NCBI GenBank assembly: GCA_041737835.1
Contig: JBGSQY010000072.1
DNA from: Bythopirellula sp041737835
GTDB taxonomy: Bacteria; Planctomycetota; Planctomycetia; Pirellulales; Lacipirellulaceae
Length of the DNA stretch: 64,000 nucleotides
Strand: one strand, 5' to 3'
Shown piece by piece: positions 52,337 through 60,903 of this stretch (the stretch's first letter is position 1; the number at the start of each line of letters is the position of its first letter). Under the pieces are notes generated by a model. It searched no databases. It was not told the origin of the DNA and worked only from the letters and a program-made list of their open reading frames with translations. The position numbers and the translations under genes are program-made.

Positions 52337-53286
52337 AGCACCACCTTAGGGTCAAAATGTTTCGCCGCATTGTCGGCCAAATAGAGCAATGTCTCGGATA
52401 CGCGATTCTTACGACGATAGGTTTTCTTGGAGATCATCGTATCGAATACGTCCGCCACGGCCAGGATGCGAGCCCATTCGTGAATCTCTTCCCCTTCGAC
52501 ACCGACGGGATAGCCGCTGCCGTCGAACCGTTCCTGCTGCTGATAAATCATCATCAGCGGGCCGAACTTGACCAGCGAATTATCACACAGCTTCTCATAA
52601 CCGAGCTGCGGCGACTTCTCCAAGAGCTCGCGTTCCTGCACGGTCAGACGGCCAGCCTTGTGGACGAGATCTTGCGGCATAAAGATCTTGCCGAATTCAT
52701 GCAGCAGCGCTCCGAACGCGATCTCGGCATGTTCCTGGGGATCGTCCCAGCCCATCTGCTGGGCAAGCAGCACGCAATAGGCAGCGACGTTCACTAAGTG
52801 CGTTGCCCGCGAGTCGTCGCGGAGCGATTTTTCATAGAGTTCGCTCGCGGTGACGGGGCTGTCTTTGAGCAAGGTAGCAATTTGCGGACTGATTTGCCGA
52901 GCGATATCCACAAACTTGTCGGCATAGATGCGCCTGGCGTTATGTTCGAGCGAATCCCACACGGCGAGTTGCAAGAGAGCGAAACGCTCGGCAATGCCAA
53001 TGCGATTGTTATATAGGATCGTATCGATGTGTTTTGCGACGCTGGCCGAGGCAAGGGGTAAATCGCCGCGACGGATGAGAATCGTTTGGCGATTCTGCAG
53101 CAATTCGGCCTGCTTGGTGCTATATGAAACTTGTGCGCCACGAATGAGCGTCGGCGACATCACGCCGGATTCGCTTGCATAGAGATCGATCTTCGCGAAA
53201 GTCGGCAGCTGCAAAGCATGACCGGGAATCGACACATAACCGTCGATTTGAGAGTCATTCTTGTGTTCGGAAACAGCAGCGCTCAC
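52306..53286 (-). CDS. HD-GYP-type protein with degenerate catalytic site
   Basis: 326 aa starting at GTG. The C-terminal half is recognisably HD-GYP (ALLHEFGKIFMPQDLVHKAG, QERFDGSGYPVGVEGEEIHE, RILAVADVFDTM). Key metal ligands have changed: HD is HE, the His after the E...LL helix is Pro (EKSPQLGYEKL), and HHE before the GYP motif is QQE. Phosphodiesterase activity on c-di-GMP is therefore doubtful, and a binding or scaffold role is likelier. It lies upstream of and overlaps the PilZ gene. The N-terminal 100 residues are of unknown fold. Confidence 0.85.
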   Translation of the reverse strand: MSAAVSEHKNDSQIDGYVSIPGHALQLPTFAKIDLYASESGVMSPTLIRGAQVSYSTKQAELLQNRQTILIRRGDLPLASASVAKHIDTILYNNRIGIAERFALLQLAVWDSLEHNARRIYADKFVDIARQISPQIATLLKDSPVTASELYEKSLRDDSRATHLVNVAAYCVLLAQQMGWDDPQEHAEIAFGALLHEFGKIFMPQDLVHKAGRLTVQERELLEKSPQLGYEKLCDNSLVKFGPLMMIYQQQERFDGSGYPVGVEGEEIHEWARILAVADVFDTMISKKTYRRKNRVSETLLYLADNAAKHFDPKVVLCWKNIYQQQ

Positions 53287-53608
53287 GGCATAACTCGCGG
53301 ATCGTACCCGCTGGTCAAGCGCTATCCACTATGGTTCACCTCCGACCAGTCACACTAAAATAGGTCACCGTTTTTTGGCGTCAAACACCACCACCCGGAA
53401 GTGCGGGAACGATTGTACCGTCTCTATGCTCAGTAGGAGTAGTAGCTTGCGCAATCGTTGCAGAACAACTTGCACGCGGAATGCATAATGTGAGCCGTGA
53501 GGCGGAAGTATCAGGTTTTCCAAATTCCTGACGGTGCAGCTAAGCACCCGCCGCTAGCGCGTTGCGGCTCAGTTCTTGAATCGACGCTAAATAATCCGCT
53601 CGCCGAGT
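53287..53608. other. Intergenic region with a dispersed GC-rich repeat
   Basis: No gene seen. CCGCTAGCGCGTTGCGGCTCAG at 53551-53572 has a near copy at 56714-56736. Such CTAGCGCGTT-containing repeats are scattered between genes in Pirellulales genomes, to my recollection. Confidence 0.5.
53551..53572. repeat. Dispersed intergenic repeat, copy 1
   Basis: CGCTAGCGCGTTGCGGCTCA. It matches 56714-56736 at all but about two positions and can fold into a small GCCG...CGGC hairpin. Confidence 0.6.
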
Positions 53609-55624
53609 TTACTTCTCTTCGACCGGGGCGGCGTCAATGCCCACCGGAGTGCTGTACGAAGGCTGTGGTATTGTCAGGTTTGAACCTTGTATCGGAAAAG
53701 TTGGCTGCAGCATACGGCGCTGGCGAGTCACCTGAACCTTTGCATCTTCAACAGTTTTCGTGAGTTCTTTGAGGATTGCTTTTTCGGCATCAATGACCGT
53801 CATGCCGGCGATCTTAACTCTTCCATAGGCTGCCCCAAGTGGCACCGTACCACTAGGTTCAATTAAATATGTGCCTTCGATGGGCTTATCGGGAAGTACG
53901 CCGATGGCTTCAATCGTAATCTGATCGCCCGGCTGGAGTATGCCGGGAGAGGTACTGCCACTTTGCCCCCAAGCAGCGGCCAGTTCACTCGTCGTTGCGG
54001 CTTTCGCCTCTTTGGCGGCAACGGCGGAAAAAATTATGGCTTCGTTCTTGGCGTGTTTCGCCGTCTGCTTGGCATATGCCTTGGCTTGTTCAGCATGCTG
54101 GGCGGCTTGCTTCTTGATGCCCTCGGCTTGCTCCTTCATCGCTTTCTCAAGTTGCTTAATCTCTTCCCTTTGGCGTTCGACCTGCATCCGCAATTCTTCC
54201 GCCTCGGCCATCAACAACTTCTTGCGCGACTCCCTGAGCAAGACTTCCTTTTCTTCGCCTTTAACATCAAACGATTCGATCTCTAGCACTTTACTCTCCA
54301 GTTGCAACTCCGCAACCTTGGCTTCGTGCGTTCTGAGCTTTATGTTTGCCTCGAAATTCAAACCACCAAGTTGGATATCAAGCGGCTGAGCGACGGGATA
54401 AGGCTGCGGATAGTAAACAGGTGTTGGCGGTTGGGCCGGATACATATTGAGAGGCACCGGGGTCTGAGGCACTCTCACTTCTACCGGTTGCGCAGTCCGT
54501 GGCGGTGCGACACGTCGCTCTAGAACGAGAACACCCTTCTCACCTTTTTTTTGTGCATAGGCCAATTCCCTACTAACCTCGACTTCAAAGTTTTTACCCG
54601 TAACCTGTTTGTTCGGCTCCTTCTTCTCTTCGGCCACTTCTTTGCCGACGGTCACTTCGACGGCGGCTTCATCTTCGCCCGTGACGTTGGCCGTGATTTG
54701 CACGGTATTGGCTGCGGTGAGATCGATCGCTTGCGCTGTTGATAGGCCTTTGCCGCCATCGCCTGCTGAATCAATGGCGAGGCTCGCCGAAACGGCTCCT
54801 AATAAGGCAACACCCAACACAACGGGTTTGGTAAACGATGCAATGGTCATGGCGACTGTTCCTTGATGAGCGAGTTGAATCACTTGGGACGAAACGGTGG
54901 TCGAAATTTTCGCGGCCGAAGCGGCACCGGCGGCCCAACCGGCCGCGCCGGTCACGGTGATGCCAATCAGCTTCGGAGTCACGGCGGCGGTCGCGGTTTT
55001 CAGCGGCAGCGACATCGTTCCCATGGCAACCGACAAGCTAAACCCGCGGCGAATCAATCGATGCCGCAGCACTTGCCGGCCCCGGGCCAAACGCCCTTTG
55101 ATCGATTCCAGCGAGCAGCCGAGTTCGTCGGCAATCACGCGGCGGCTTTTACCTTCCAAATAACACAGGATCAGCGGTTGCTGATATTGTTCGGGCAATG
55201 TGTGCAGTTCTTCCATCAACACGGCCCGTTGTTCGTGCTGCTCGATCGCTTGGAACTTGTCGTCAATCGACGACAATTCCTCGGCGACCAATTCAGAAAG
55301 TGGTTTGGGCTTCGAGGCCATCCGCGCACGCAACGCGGTGCGGTAGGCCACGCGATACAGCCAGCCGCAGAGCGAATCGCTCGAACGGATCGACCGTGCT
55401 CGCTTGGCGAGAATAAAGAACGTCGATTGAAAGGCGTCTTCGATCTCGTGATGCTCACGCAGCACTTGCCAGCAGACGGCCCAAACCAAGCGGCCATGCT
55501 TTTCGACCAAAGTGGTGAAGGCGGCCTGATCGTTATGCCGCGCGAACCGCATCAGCAACTCGCCATCGGTGATAGCGATGGCTGGGATCAGCGTCTTGGC
55601 GGCGGGTTGTTGTGTCAGTTCCAT
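53609..55624 (-). CDS. ECF sigma factor fused to membrane anchor, coiled coil and polysaccharide-export domain
   Basis: 671 aa. Residues about 20-95 are sigma region 2 (LVWAVCWQVLREHHEIEDAF, QSTFFILAKRARSIR) and 130-190 region 4 (LPEQYQQPLILCYLEGKSRR, then LGCSLESIKGRLARGRQVLR). One or more hydrophobic segments follow, the clearest at about 263-284 (FTKPVVLGVALLGAVSASLA). Beyond it are a Pro/Tyr-rich part (YYPQPYPVAQP), a charged coiled coil at about 430-530, and at 563-635 a Poly_export (Wza-like) domain (GILQPGDQITIEAIGV; YLIEPSGTVPLGAAYGRVKI). The sigma part would be cytoplasmic and the rest outside, a possible one-component envelope sensor. No anti-sigma gene is adjacent. Confidence 0.88.
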   Translation of the reverse strand: MELTQQPAAKTLIPAIAITDGELLMRFARHNDQAAFTTLVEKHGRLVWAVCWQVLREHHEIEDAFQSTFFILAKRARSIRSSDSLCGWLYRVAYRTALRARMASKPKPLSELVAEELSSIDDKFQAIEQHEQRAVLMEELHTLPEQYQQPLILCYLEGKSRRVIADELGCSLESIKGRLARGRQVLRHRLIRRGFSLSVAMGTMSLPLKTATAAVTPKLIGITVTGAAGWAAGAASAAKISTTVSSQVIQLAHQGTVAMTIASFTKPVVLGVALLGAVSASLAIDSAGDGGKGLSTAQAIDLTAANTVQITANVTGEDEAAVEVTVGKEVAEEKKEPNKQVTGKNFEVEVSRELAYAQKKGEKGVLVLERRVAPPRTAQPVEVRVPQTPVPLNMYPAQPPTPVYYPQPYPVAQPLDIQLGGLNFEANIKLRTHEAKVAELQLESKVLEIESFDVKGEEKEVLLRESRKKLLMAEAEELRMQVERQREEIKQLEKAMKEQAEGIKKQAAQHAEQAKAYAKQTAKHAKNEAIIFSAVAAKEAKAATTSELAAAWGQSGSTSPGILQPGDQITIEAIGVLPDKPIEGTYLIEPSGTVPLGAAYGRVKIAGMTVIDAEKAILKELTKTVEDAKVQVTRQRRMLQPTFPIQGSNLTIPQPSYSTPVGIDAAPVEEK

Positions 55625-56010
55625 GGGCTCCTCTACACCAATAGAGTCGCTGGCCGCGGCAAGCGGACCGCAAATTTCGAGAAAATTTCCGTAGCCGTGG
55701 TCGCCGACCTCGGATTTTCAGCGATTTTCAACCAAATTCTTGTGGCTGCGGCCTAAATCCTGTGGCTGAGGTCTGTGACTTCGGGCCTAGATCTCGTGCT
55801 GGTAGACGGCCTTACCACTACGGGCTGTGGTTTGGGCAAATCGATCACGCGATTTTTTTGTTGAGGTTCTCTCTCCGTGGCGTGCCGCCAAGAGAGTTCC
55901 GGCCCACGCGACATTATCGAGATTTGAGAGGGGAAGGGGAGTGGTCAGTTTTGGCCGGGGGCGCATGTTAAAACTGGACGCATCTCGTTGCCACGAGATA
56001 TACTACAGAT
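55625..56010. other. Intergenic region with short degenerate repeats
   Basis: No gene seen. TCTTGTGGCTGCGGCC and TCCTGTGGCTGAGGTC stand close together at about 55739-55780. The region should hold promoters for the leftward sigma-factor gene and the rightward toxin-antitoxin pair. Confidence 0.4.
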
Positions 56011-56235
56011 ATGAGCGAGCCCATATCCGCCATTTTCGATGCTGGAGTTTTTCGTCCGCTGCAACCTGTGGACTTGCCGAACGGTGCTCGCGCCGAGGTA
56101 ACTCTCATCACACCCTCAGCAACTACTGCCAATCAATGGCCTGTCGGTTATTTCGAGCAAACTTCGGGCGCACTTACTGGTGAGCAACTTGAGCGCCCCA
56201 CACAGGGTGAATTGCCACAGCGGGATCAATGGTGA
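56011..56235 (+). CDS. Antitoxin of the AF2212/DUF104 type
   Basis: 74 aa. The first 35 residues (SEPISAIFDAGVFRPLQPVD, then LPNGARAEVTL) match the DUF104 family, small antitoxins found before PIN toxins. The C-terminal part would wrap around the toxin. The stop overlaps the toxin ATG by one base (TGATG). It should neutralise the toxin and may autoregulate the pair. Confidence 0.82.
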   Translation: MSEPISAIFDAGVFRPLQPVDLPNGARAEVTLITPSATTANQWPVGYFEQTSGALTGEQLERPTQGELPQRDQW

Positions 56236-56639
56236 TGTCCTATCTATTGGATACCAATAGTTGGATTCACTATCTTAAGCATTCGGACAGTGCTATTCGC
56301 ACACGACTCGAAGCGCTGCAGCCAACAGATATCTTTTGCTGTTCGATTGTCCGCGCCGAACTACTGCATGGAGCAGAGAAATATGGCAACCGCGACCGCC
56401 GCGTGGCGAAGGTCGTCGATACACTTGCACCCTTTGCATCCTTCCCATTCGATGACGATGCGGCGGCACATTATGCACTCATCCGGCATCAACTCGAAAT
56501 CACTGGCCAATTGATCGGACCGTTCGATCTACAAATAGCAGCGATTTGCTTGAGTCGTGACTTCACGCTCGTTACAAATAACCTGTCCGAGTTTGGGCGT
56601 GTTCCGAATTTGAAGGTCGAGGATTGGCTGGCACTTTAA
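56235..56639 (+). CDS. VapC-type PIN-domain toxin (RNase)
   Basis: 134 aa. The PIN fold is complete: Asp6 in MSYLLDTNSWIHYL, Glu in SIVRAELLHGAEKYG, Asp in IGPFDLQIAAICLS and the FTLVTNNLSEFGRVPNL end. VapC toxins are Mg-dependent RNases that cut tRNA or rRNA. It is paired with the DUF104-like antitoxin. All catalytic residues seem intact, so it is probably active. Confidence 0.9.
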   Translation: MSYLLDTNSWIHYLKHSDSAIRTRLEALQPTDIFCCSIVRAELLHGAEKYGNRDRRVAKVVDTLAPFASFPFDDDAAAHYALIRHQLEITGQLIGPFDLQIAAICLSRDFTLVTNNLSEFGRVPNLKVEDWLAL

Positions 56640-56713
56640 AACCTGGCAAGGCTAATTGAAATTCGCCCGCATTCTCCGGGCGCTCACGCTGAAGGCTCGC
56701 TGGTGACGAATCC

Positions 56714-56736
56714 GACGCTAGCGCGTTTCGGCTCAC
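56714..56736. repeat. Dispersed intergenic repeat, copy 2
   Basis: ACGCTAGCGCGTTTCGGCTC. A near copy of 53551-53572, located between the VapC-like gene and the convergent hypothetical gene. Confidence 0.6.
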
Positions 56737-56747
56737 TCTGAAGAAAT

Positions 56748-56769
56748 GCCGGACATTGACATGTCCGGC
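56748..56769. terminator. Hairpin between convergent genes
   Basis: GCCGGACAT / ATGTCCGGC form a 9-bp perfect stem with a 4-nt loop, 109 nt after the toxin stop and 7 nt before the stop of the leftward gene. T-tracts are weak, so bidirectional termination is likely but unproven. Confidence 0.5.
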
Positions 56770-56775
56770 TCGCCT

Positions 56776-57303
56776 TTATGTCCAGAACGGCGGGCTCAGC
56801 AGCGTCATCTCAGGATCGGCGGTGGGGTAGAACGCGATGCCGGGGGCGCTCGCTGTGCTGAGATCGCGAGGGTTCCAGCCGAGGACTGTGGCGAGTCGCT
56901 CCCATTGTTGGCTTGTTAGGTGTGAAAACACGGCGGTGATTTCTTGCGGATGGTCGACTTCGCCGAAGCCGCGCAAAATCGGGCCGTTACGTTCTCCGGT
57001 GAGGATTCGCACGGACCGTTTGTCGCGCACCCGGCCGGTGGGGCCAAAGGTGCTCAACTCGCTGTGGGTGACCTTGAATTCTTTGAGGCTTGGGTAGTTA
57101 GCGCTCTCAATCTCGTCGGAATCAAATTGCAAATAGCTAACGAATGCGATGCCCAGCGCGGTGAGATCGGCGGCTTGGGCCTCGTTGCCAAAAGCGGTGA
57201 GAGCTTGGGCCGTGAGGGTTCGCATTTCCGGCTGGCTCGACCAAAGGGTGAGTTGCAGCGCCGAAGCGAGGCCGAGATTGTCGACGTTGAAAGTGGGGGG
57301 CAT
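56776..57303 (-). CDS. Hypothetical protein
   Basis: 175 aa, no signal peptide or membrane segment. The reading frame is well behaved (LASALQLTLWSSQPEMRTLT, ALGIAFVSYLQFDSDEIESA, HLTSQQWERLATVLGWNPRD), with a mixed alpha/beta pattern, but I recognise no family. It stands alone, convergent with the toxin-antitoxin pair. Its ATG has no strong ribosome site. Confidence 0.6.
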   Translation of the reverse strand: MPPTFNVDNLGLASALQLTLWSSQPEMRTLTAQALTAFGNEAQAADLTALGIAFVSYLQFDSDEIESANYPSLKEFKVTHSELSTFGPTGRVRDKRSVRILTGERNGPILRGFGEVDHPQEITAVFSHLTSQQWERLATVLGWNPRDLSTASAPGIAFYPTADPEMTLLSPPFWT

Positions 57304-57426
57304 GAAGGGGCGTTCTCAATGTGATCGGCTGGGAGTCGTTTAATATAGCCGAAGTTCAACATGCCGTAAAAACTGCCGGGCACATACATGCTCCGGCTCG
57401 CCGAAGAAGCCGACTCGAGCCAGTGA

Positions 57427-60400
57427 TTAGACCCGCTGGGAGGCACAGAAGCAGATTGCAAGAGAAACTAACAACAATGCAGCGGGTTCGGGCAAGGCGG
57501 TGCTTGTCGCGTTGAGAGAATTAATACCGTAGTTCATCTGCCAGTCAGCCAAATCTCCGACCGAAGGATTGCGCTGCCAAGCTAGAAAGTCACGACCATC
57601 CACGTCGCCACCAGCATCAAAATCGCCATCGATCCCGGCCAGAAAGTTCGAAAGCATGACGCGCCCATTCGCATAGTCGTAATCAATTTCAAACGATCCG
57701 CTGCCATTGGCGATCGCAATACGCGACCCGTCGGCGACGTTTGCGAATTCCCCGACCAGAGTGCCCGCACCCAGAATTGAAAATGTTTGGGACGATTGGG
57801 GGACAAAGCCGCTGGATAGCGAAATCGAAAGATCGCCCAGCAGTTGTGCGGTGCCGGTCACGGCAAGCTTATTAAGCGTTGTTCCACCGGCGATATCCAC
57901 TTGTAACGAAGCTCCAAACGAATGCTGGTAGTTGCCGGTGATCGTCATCACGCGCTCTTCACCGGGAATTTGGCCTGAGAGAGCCAGGTCGAGTTGCGCG
58001 GCCGTCAGATTTGTGTCCGACAGCACAAAGCCATCCAGAATAGTACCGACTTCGCGGCCATAAACGGCGAATTGTTGGATACCGCTGGTCAATGAATAAT
58101 CGATGCCAGCGTTAAGCGGAGGACTCACTCCCGCGAGAGGAGTCAGCGATGGTGAAACCAAGTTCCAGACCGCTTGATTGCCGGGGTTAGCATACGTCTG
58201 CACTTCCTCGTAGTTGCTGGGAGTAGCGAATAGAGAATTCGCCTGTGCGGATACAAAAAAACTATTGTTACCCCCGGTTTGCGTGGCGGGGTCCCCTGGA
58301 ATCGGCGAGACGGCGGGTTCTGCTGTCCTGGCAAACAAGTAATAAGTCTTCGTCGCGGGGATCGTTAGCGAGGAGCTCGCGATACCAGTGGCCACGGGAA
58401 GCGATCCACCAACATTGCTTAGCAGGACGATGCCTCCACCATTCAGATCGGAGCCATTGTAGGATCCTCCCGCGCCAGTTCCATGCTGAGAATTATCAAA
58501 GACGGCCCAATCGCTGCCGAGCGAAAGGTCTTCTGCTTGGATGGCCACCACTTGGGCGAGGGGTTGGATTTGTCCTTGGGGAATGACGACTGCCCCTGCA
58601 CCTGCGGTGACATTGCCAACAATGTTTCCCGCCCCGGTGAGTGTTTTTCCCGTTGAGAGATGAAGTCCACCCACCGCCGAAACATTGAGTGTTGTTCCCG
58701 CAGCAAGTGACACACCGCTGGTTTGCGAAAGCGCGCTCCCCGTGACAACGACTTGTCCAGCTTCGATCTGCGTGGGTCCGTTGTAGTTTTTGGCACCAGA
58801 AAGTAGGAGCGTGCCGGCTCCGACCTTACGAAGGCCCCCCGAACCAGAAATATTGCCGCTGATCGCTCCGGAATAGCCCGCGGTGTCGAACGTCCCACCG
58901 GAAACACCTAAAGAGGTCGGAACGCTGATGTCGGGAACACCAGAAGCACGAAAAGTGCCGCCATTGAGAGACAATAAGGCCGTGCCTCCCGCACTAGCGA
59001 CGGTGCCAGTCTGAAGTGTTCCTCCCAAATTGACGGTCAGTGTGCCACTCTGGCCCTGGGAACCGATCAAGACCCGGCCCGCCGTTAGCGTGCCTCCGAG
59101 ATTTCCAAGACCGGCGCCAATTGTGCTCGTGCCGGCGAATGTTACCGTGTCAAATACGTCGAGCGTCCCATCGTTAAGAGAGAATGATCCCCCCACGTTC
59201 AAGCGACGGGCAAATGCCTGGCCAGCAGAAAGAGTGACGGCATTGGTCGTGTTAACTTCGTCGGCCAAAGTCGGAACCGCGCCGCCCCAAGTCGATGCCG
59301 AAGTCCAGGAACCTACTTGTGCCGTCGTATGTGTCGTGCCGACTGCTCCCAGTTCATTGATGTATTCTTCCAGCCGCGTGTAGCCAAGATTGAGATTCTT
59401 CCAATCCGAATTGTTGGCTGGATTCAGCCCGCGCGAAAGTTCCCAGTTGTCCGCCATTCCATCATTGTCGGCATCGGTAATGCGAGCCCGCGGGTTGCGG
59501 TAGAGGGGATTCGTGCCGTAATTGGTAAACAGGTCGCTTTCGCGAACAATCACGCCTCCCAGCGTGCCATAACTAGCGACTTCCTGCATGAGACGCGTAT
59601 CGACCGTATCGCGGACAATCGAGGGGCCAGCGTTCTGCATGACATACGAAACGGCCTGCTGGGCCGTCATGGTAGGTAACGTTGGAAAGGCATGAGGCGT
59701 GGTTACTACGTTTGCGCCGGGGTAGGTCGTGTTCAATGCGCCGTCGAGGATGCCATTGCGATTATCGTCAACCCAGTTGTCGTTAGCATAGATATGAAAT
59801 GAGCTGGTGCCACTGGCAAACGGTGAACTGCCATTGACCGGACCTTCGATGAAGTAATTGCCTTGGACATTGGCACGCGACGTAGCCGTCGTGTCGCCCA
59901 TGATGTAGCCAGACGATTCGTAGCCATAGACGACGTTGTTGATGAATTCGTTTTCGCCACGGACTTTCGGATTACGTGTCACATTGTCGGCGAACAAGCT
60001 CTTGATGATGCTGAACTTTCGTCCGTCCCCAAGCGTCATCAATCCGCCCGTGCTATGGCCCACCACGTCGAGTCCTTGACCGATAATAGAATTCTGGATC
60101 GTGATGTCATCGATGACTTGACCAGAATCGGGGTTGATATCAAAAGTACCGTCGACGCCCCATGTAATCGACATGTGGTCGTACATCATATTCGTGCCGC
60201 GAACAATGGACGCCGCATCGACGCGACCGGGGGCGGAACCCATACGAACAGCCCAATGCCGGCTAACCAGATTGTTGGCTCCGTGAAATGCCACGCGGTT
60301 GCCATACACCTGAATCCCGCCGGGCGCGGTTTGGCCTGCGATCGTGATATTGCTGGCAACAGTGAGAACGCTGTTAAGATTGATGATACCACCCACGTCG

Positions 60401-60624
60401 AATACGACAAAGCGATTGGGTTGGCTCAGCGCGTCGCGAAATGATCCCGAACCCGAATCGTTGAGATTCGTGACGTGATAGACACTAGCGGCCGAGATAT
60501 TCGTACGCGCGCCCGTTGCATAACGGCCGAAACCCTCCGCTTCGGGAAAGGCCAACACCTGTGCCTCGGCACGAGCCAGAAATGGTAGGAAAACTACAAG
60601 GACAATGATTAGCAAACGTGGCAT
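57427..60624 (-). CDS. Large secreted pectate lyase-like protein with PEP-CTERM
   Basis: 1065 aa. The ATG at 60624 opens a signal peptide (MPRLLIIVLVVFLPFLARAE). Residues about 25-380 form a right-handed beta-helix of the PL1 pectate lyase type, beginning FPEAEGFGRYATGAR and with VYHVTNLNDSGSGSFRDAL, FDVGGIINLNSVLTVASNIT and ITIAGQTAPGG. A linker has DADNDGMADNWELSRGLNP, a thrombospondin-3-like calcium motif. Autotransporter-like strand repeats (GAGTLLLSGAKNYNGPTQIE) and a CBM-like part follow. The end is DGDFDAGGDVDGRDFLAWQR plus LPEPAALLLVSLAI. It would degrade pectin-like polysaccharide at the cell surface. The basic tail after the PEP motif is very short (SQRV). Confidence 0.87.
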   Translation of the reverse strand: MPRLLIIVLVVFLPFLARAEAQVLAFPEAEGFGRYATGARTNISAASVYHVTNLNDSGSGSFRDALSQPNRFVVFDVGGIINLNSVLTVASNITIAGQTAPGGIQVYGNRVAFHGANNLVSRHWAVRMGSAPGRVDAASIVRGTNMMYDHMSITWGVDGTFDINPDSGQVIDDITIQNSIIGQGLDVVGHSTGGLMTLGDGRKFSIIKSLFADNVTRNPKVRGENEFINNVVYGYESSGYIMGDTTATSRANVQGNYFIEGPVNGSSPFASGTSSFHIYANDNWVDDNRNGILDGALNTTYPGANVVTTPHAFPTLPTMTAQQAVSYVMQNAGPSIVRDTVDTRLMQEVASYGTLGGVIVRESDLFTNYGTNPLYRNPRARITDADNDGMADNWELSRGLNPANNSDWKNLNLGYTRLEEYINELGAVGTTHTTAQVGSWTSASTWGGAVPTLADEVNTTNAVTLSAGQAFARRLNVGGSFSLNDGTLDVFDTVTFAGTSTIGAGLGNLGGTLTAGRVLIGSQGQSGTLTVNLGGTLQTGTVASAGGTALLSLNGGTFRASGVPDISVPTSLGVSGGTFDTAGYSGAISGNISGSGGLRKVGAGTLLLSGAKNYNGPTQIEAGQVVVTGSALSQTSGVSLAAGTTLNVSAVGGLHLSTGKTLTGAGNIVGNVTAGAGAVVIPQGQIQPLAQVVAIQAEDLSLGSDWAVFDNSQHGTGAGGSYNGSDLNGGGIVLLSNVGGSLPVATGIASSSLTIPATKTYYLFARTAEPAVSPIPGDPATQTGGNNSFFVSAQANSLFATPSNYEEVQTYANPGNQAVWNLVSPSLTPLAGVSPPLNAGIDYSLTSGIQQFAVYGREVGTILDGFVLSDTNLTAAQLDLALSGQIPGEERVMTITGNYQHSFGASLQVDIAGGTTLNKLAVTGTAQLLGDLSISLSSGFVPQSSQTFSILGAGTLVGEFANVADGSRIAIANGSGSFEIDYDYANGRVMLSNFLAGIDGDFDAGGDVDGRDFLAWQRNPSVGDLADWQMNYGINSLNATSTALPEPAALLLVSLAICFCASQRV

Positions 60625-60903
60625 GAGTATCCGTTCGCAATGAAGCTCTAAAGAAGGCCAAAGAGAAAAGACTATAAGTGATGCCATTCCGGGCCTTTTC
60701 TCGATTGTAGTTGCCGCTTGAAAAAACGGGCAATTCACTTGCGAGCGTGGACACCTATTTTGCAAGAATTCCTGCTTAATCTTGTCTGAATTCTGGGACT
60801 TGTGGAAATCCCCGGCACTTACGTAATCCCGCTCACCCTCTGTACGATTATGTATTCGAGCCTCGAAGAGGCTGGTTGTAGAGATTCACATGGGACAGCA
60901 TCT

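Noticed and set aside
54863..55756. 297-codon open frame on the plus strand
   Set aside because: Antisense to the sigma-factor domain of the gene at 53609-55624, whose motifs are clear; the frame arises from codon bias.
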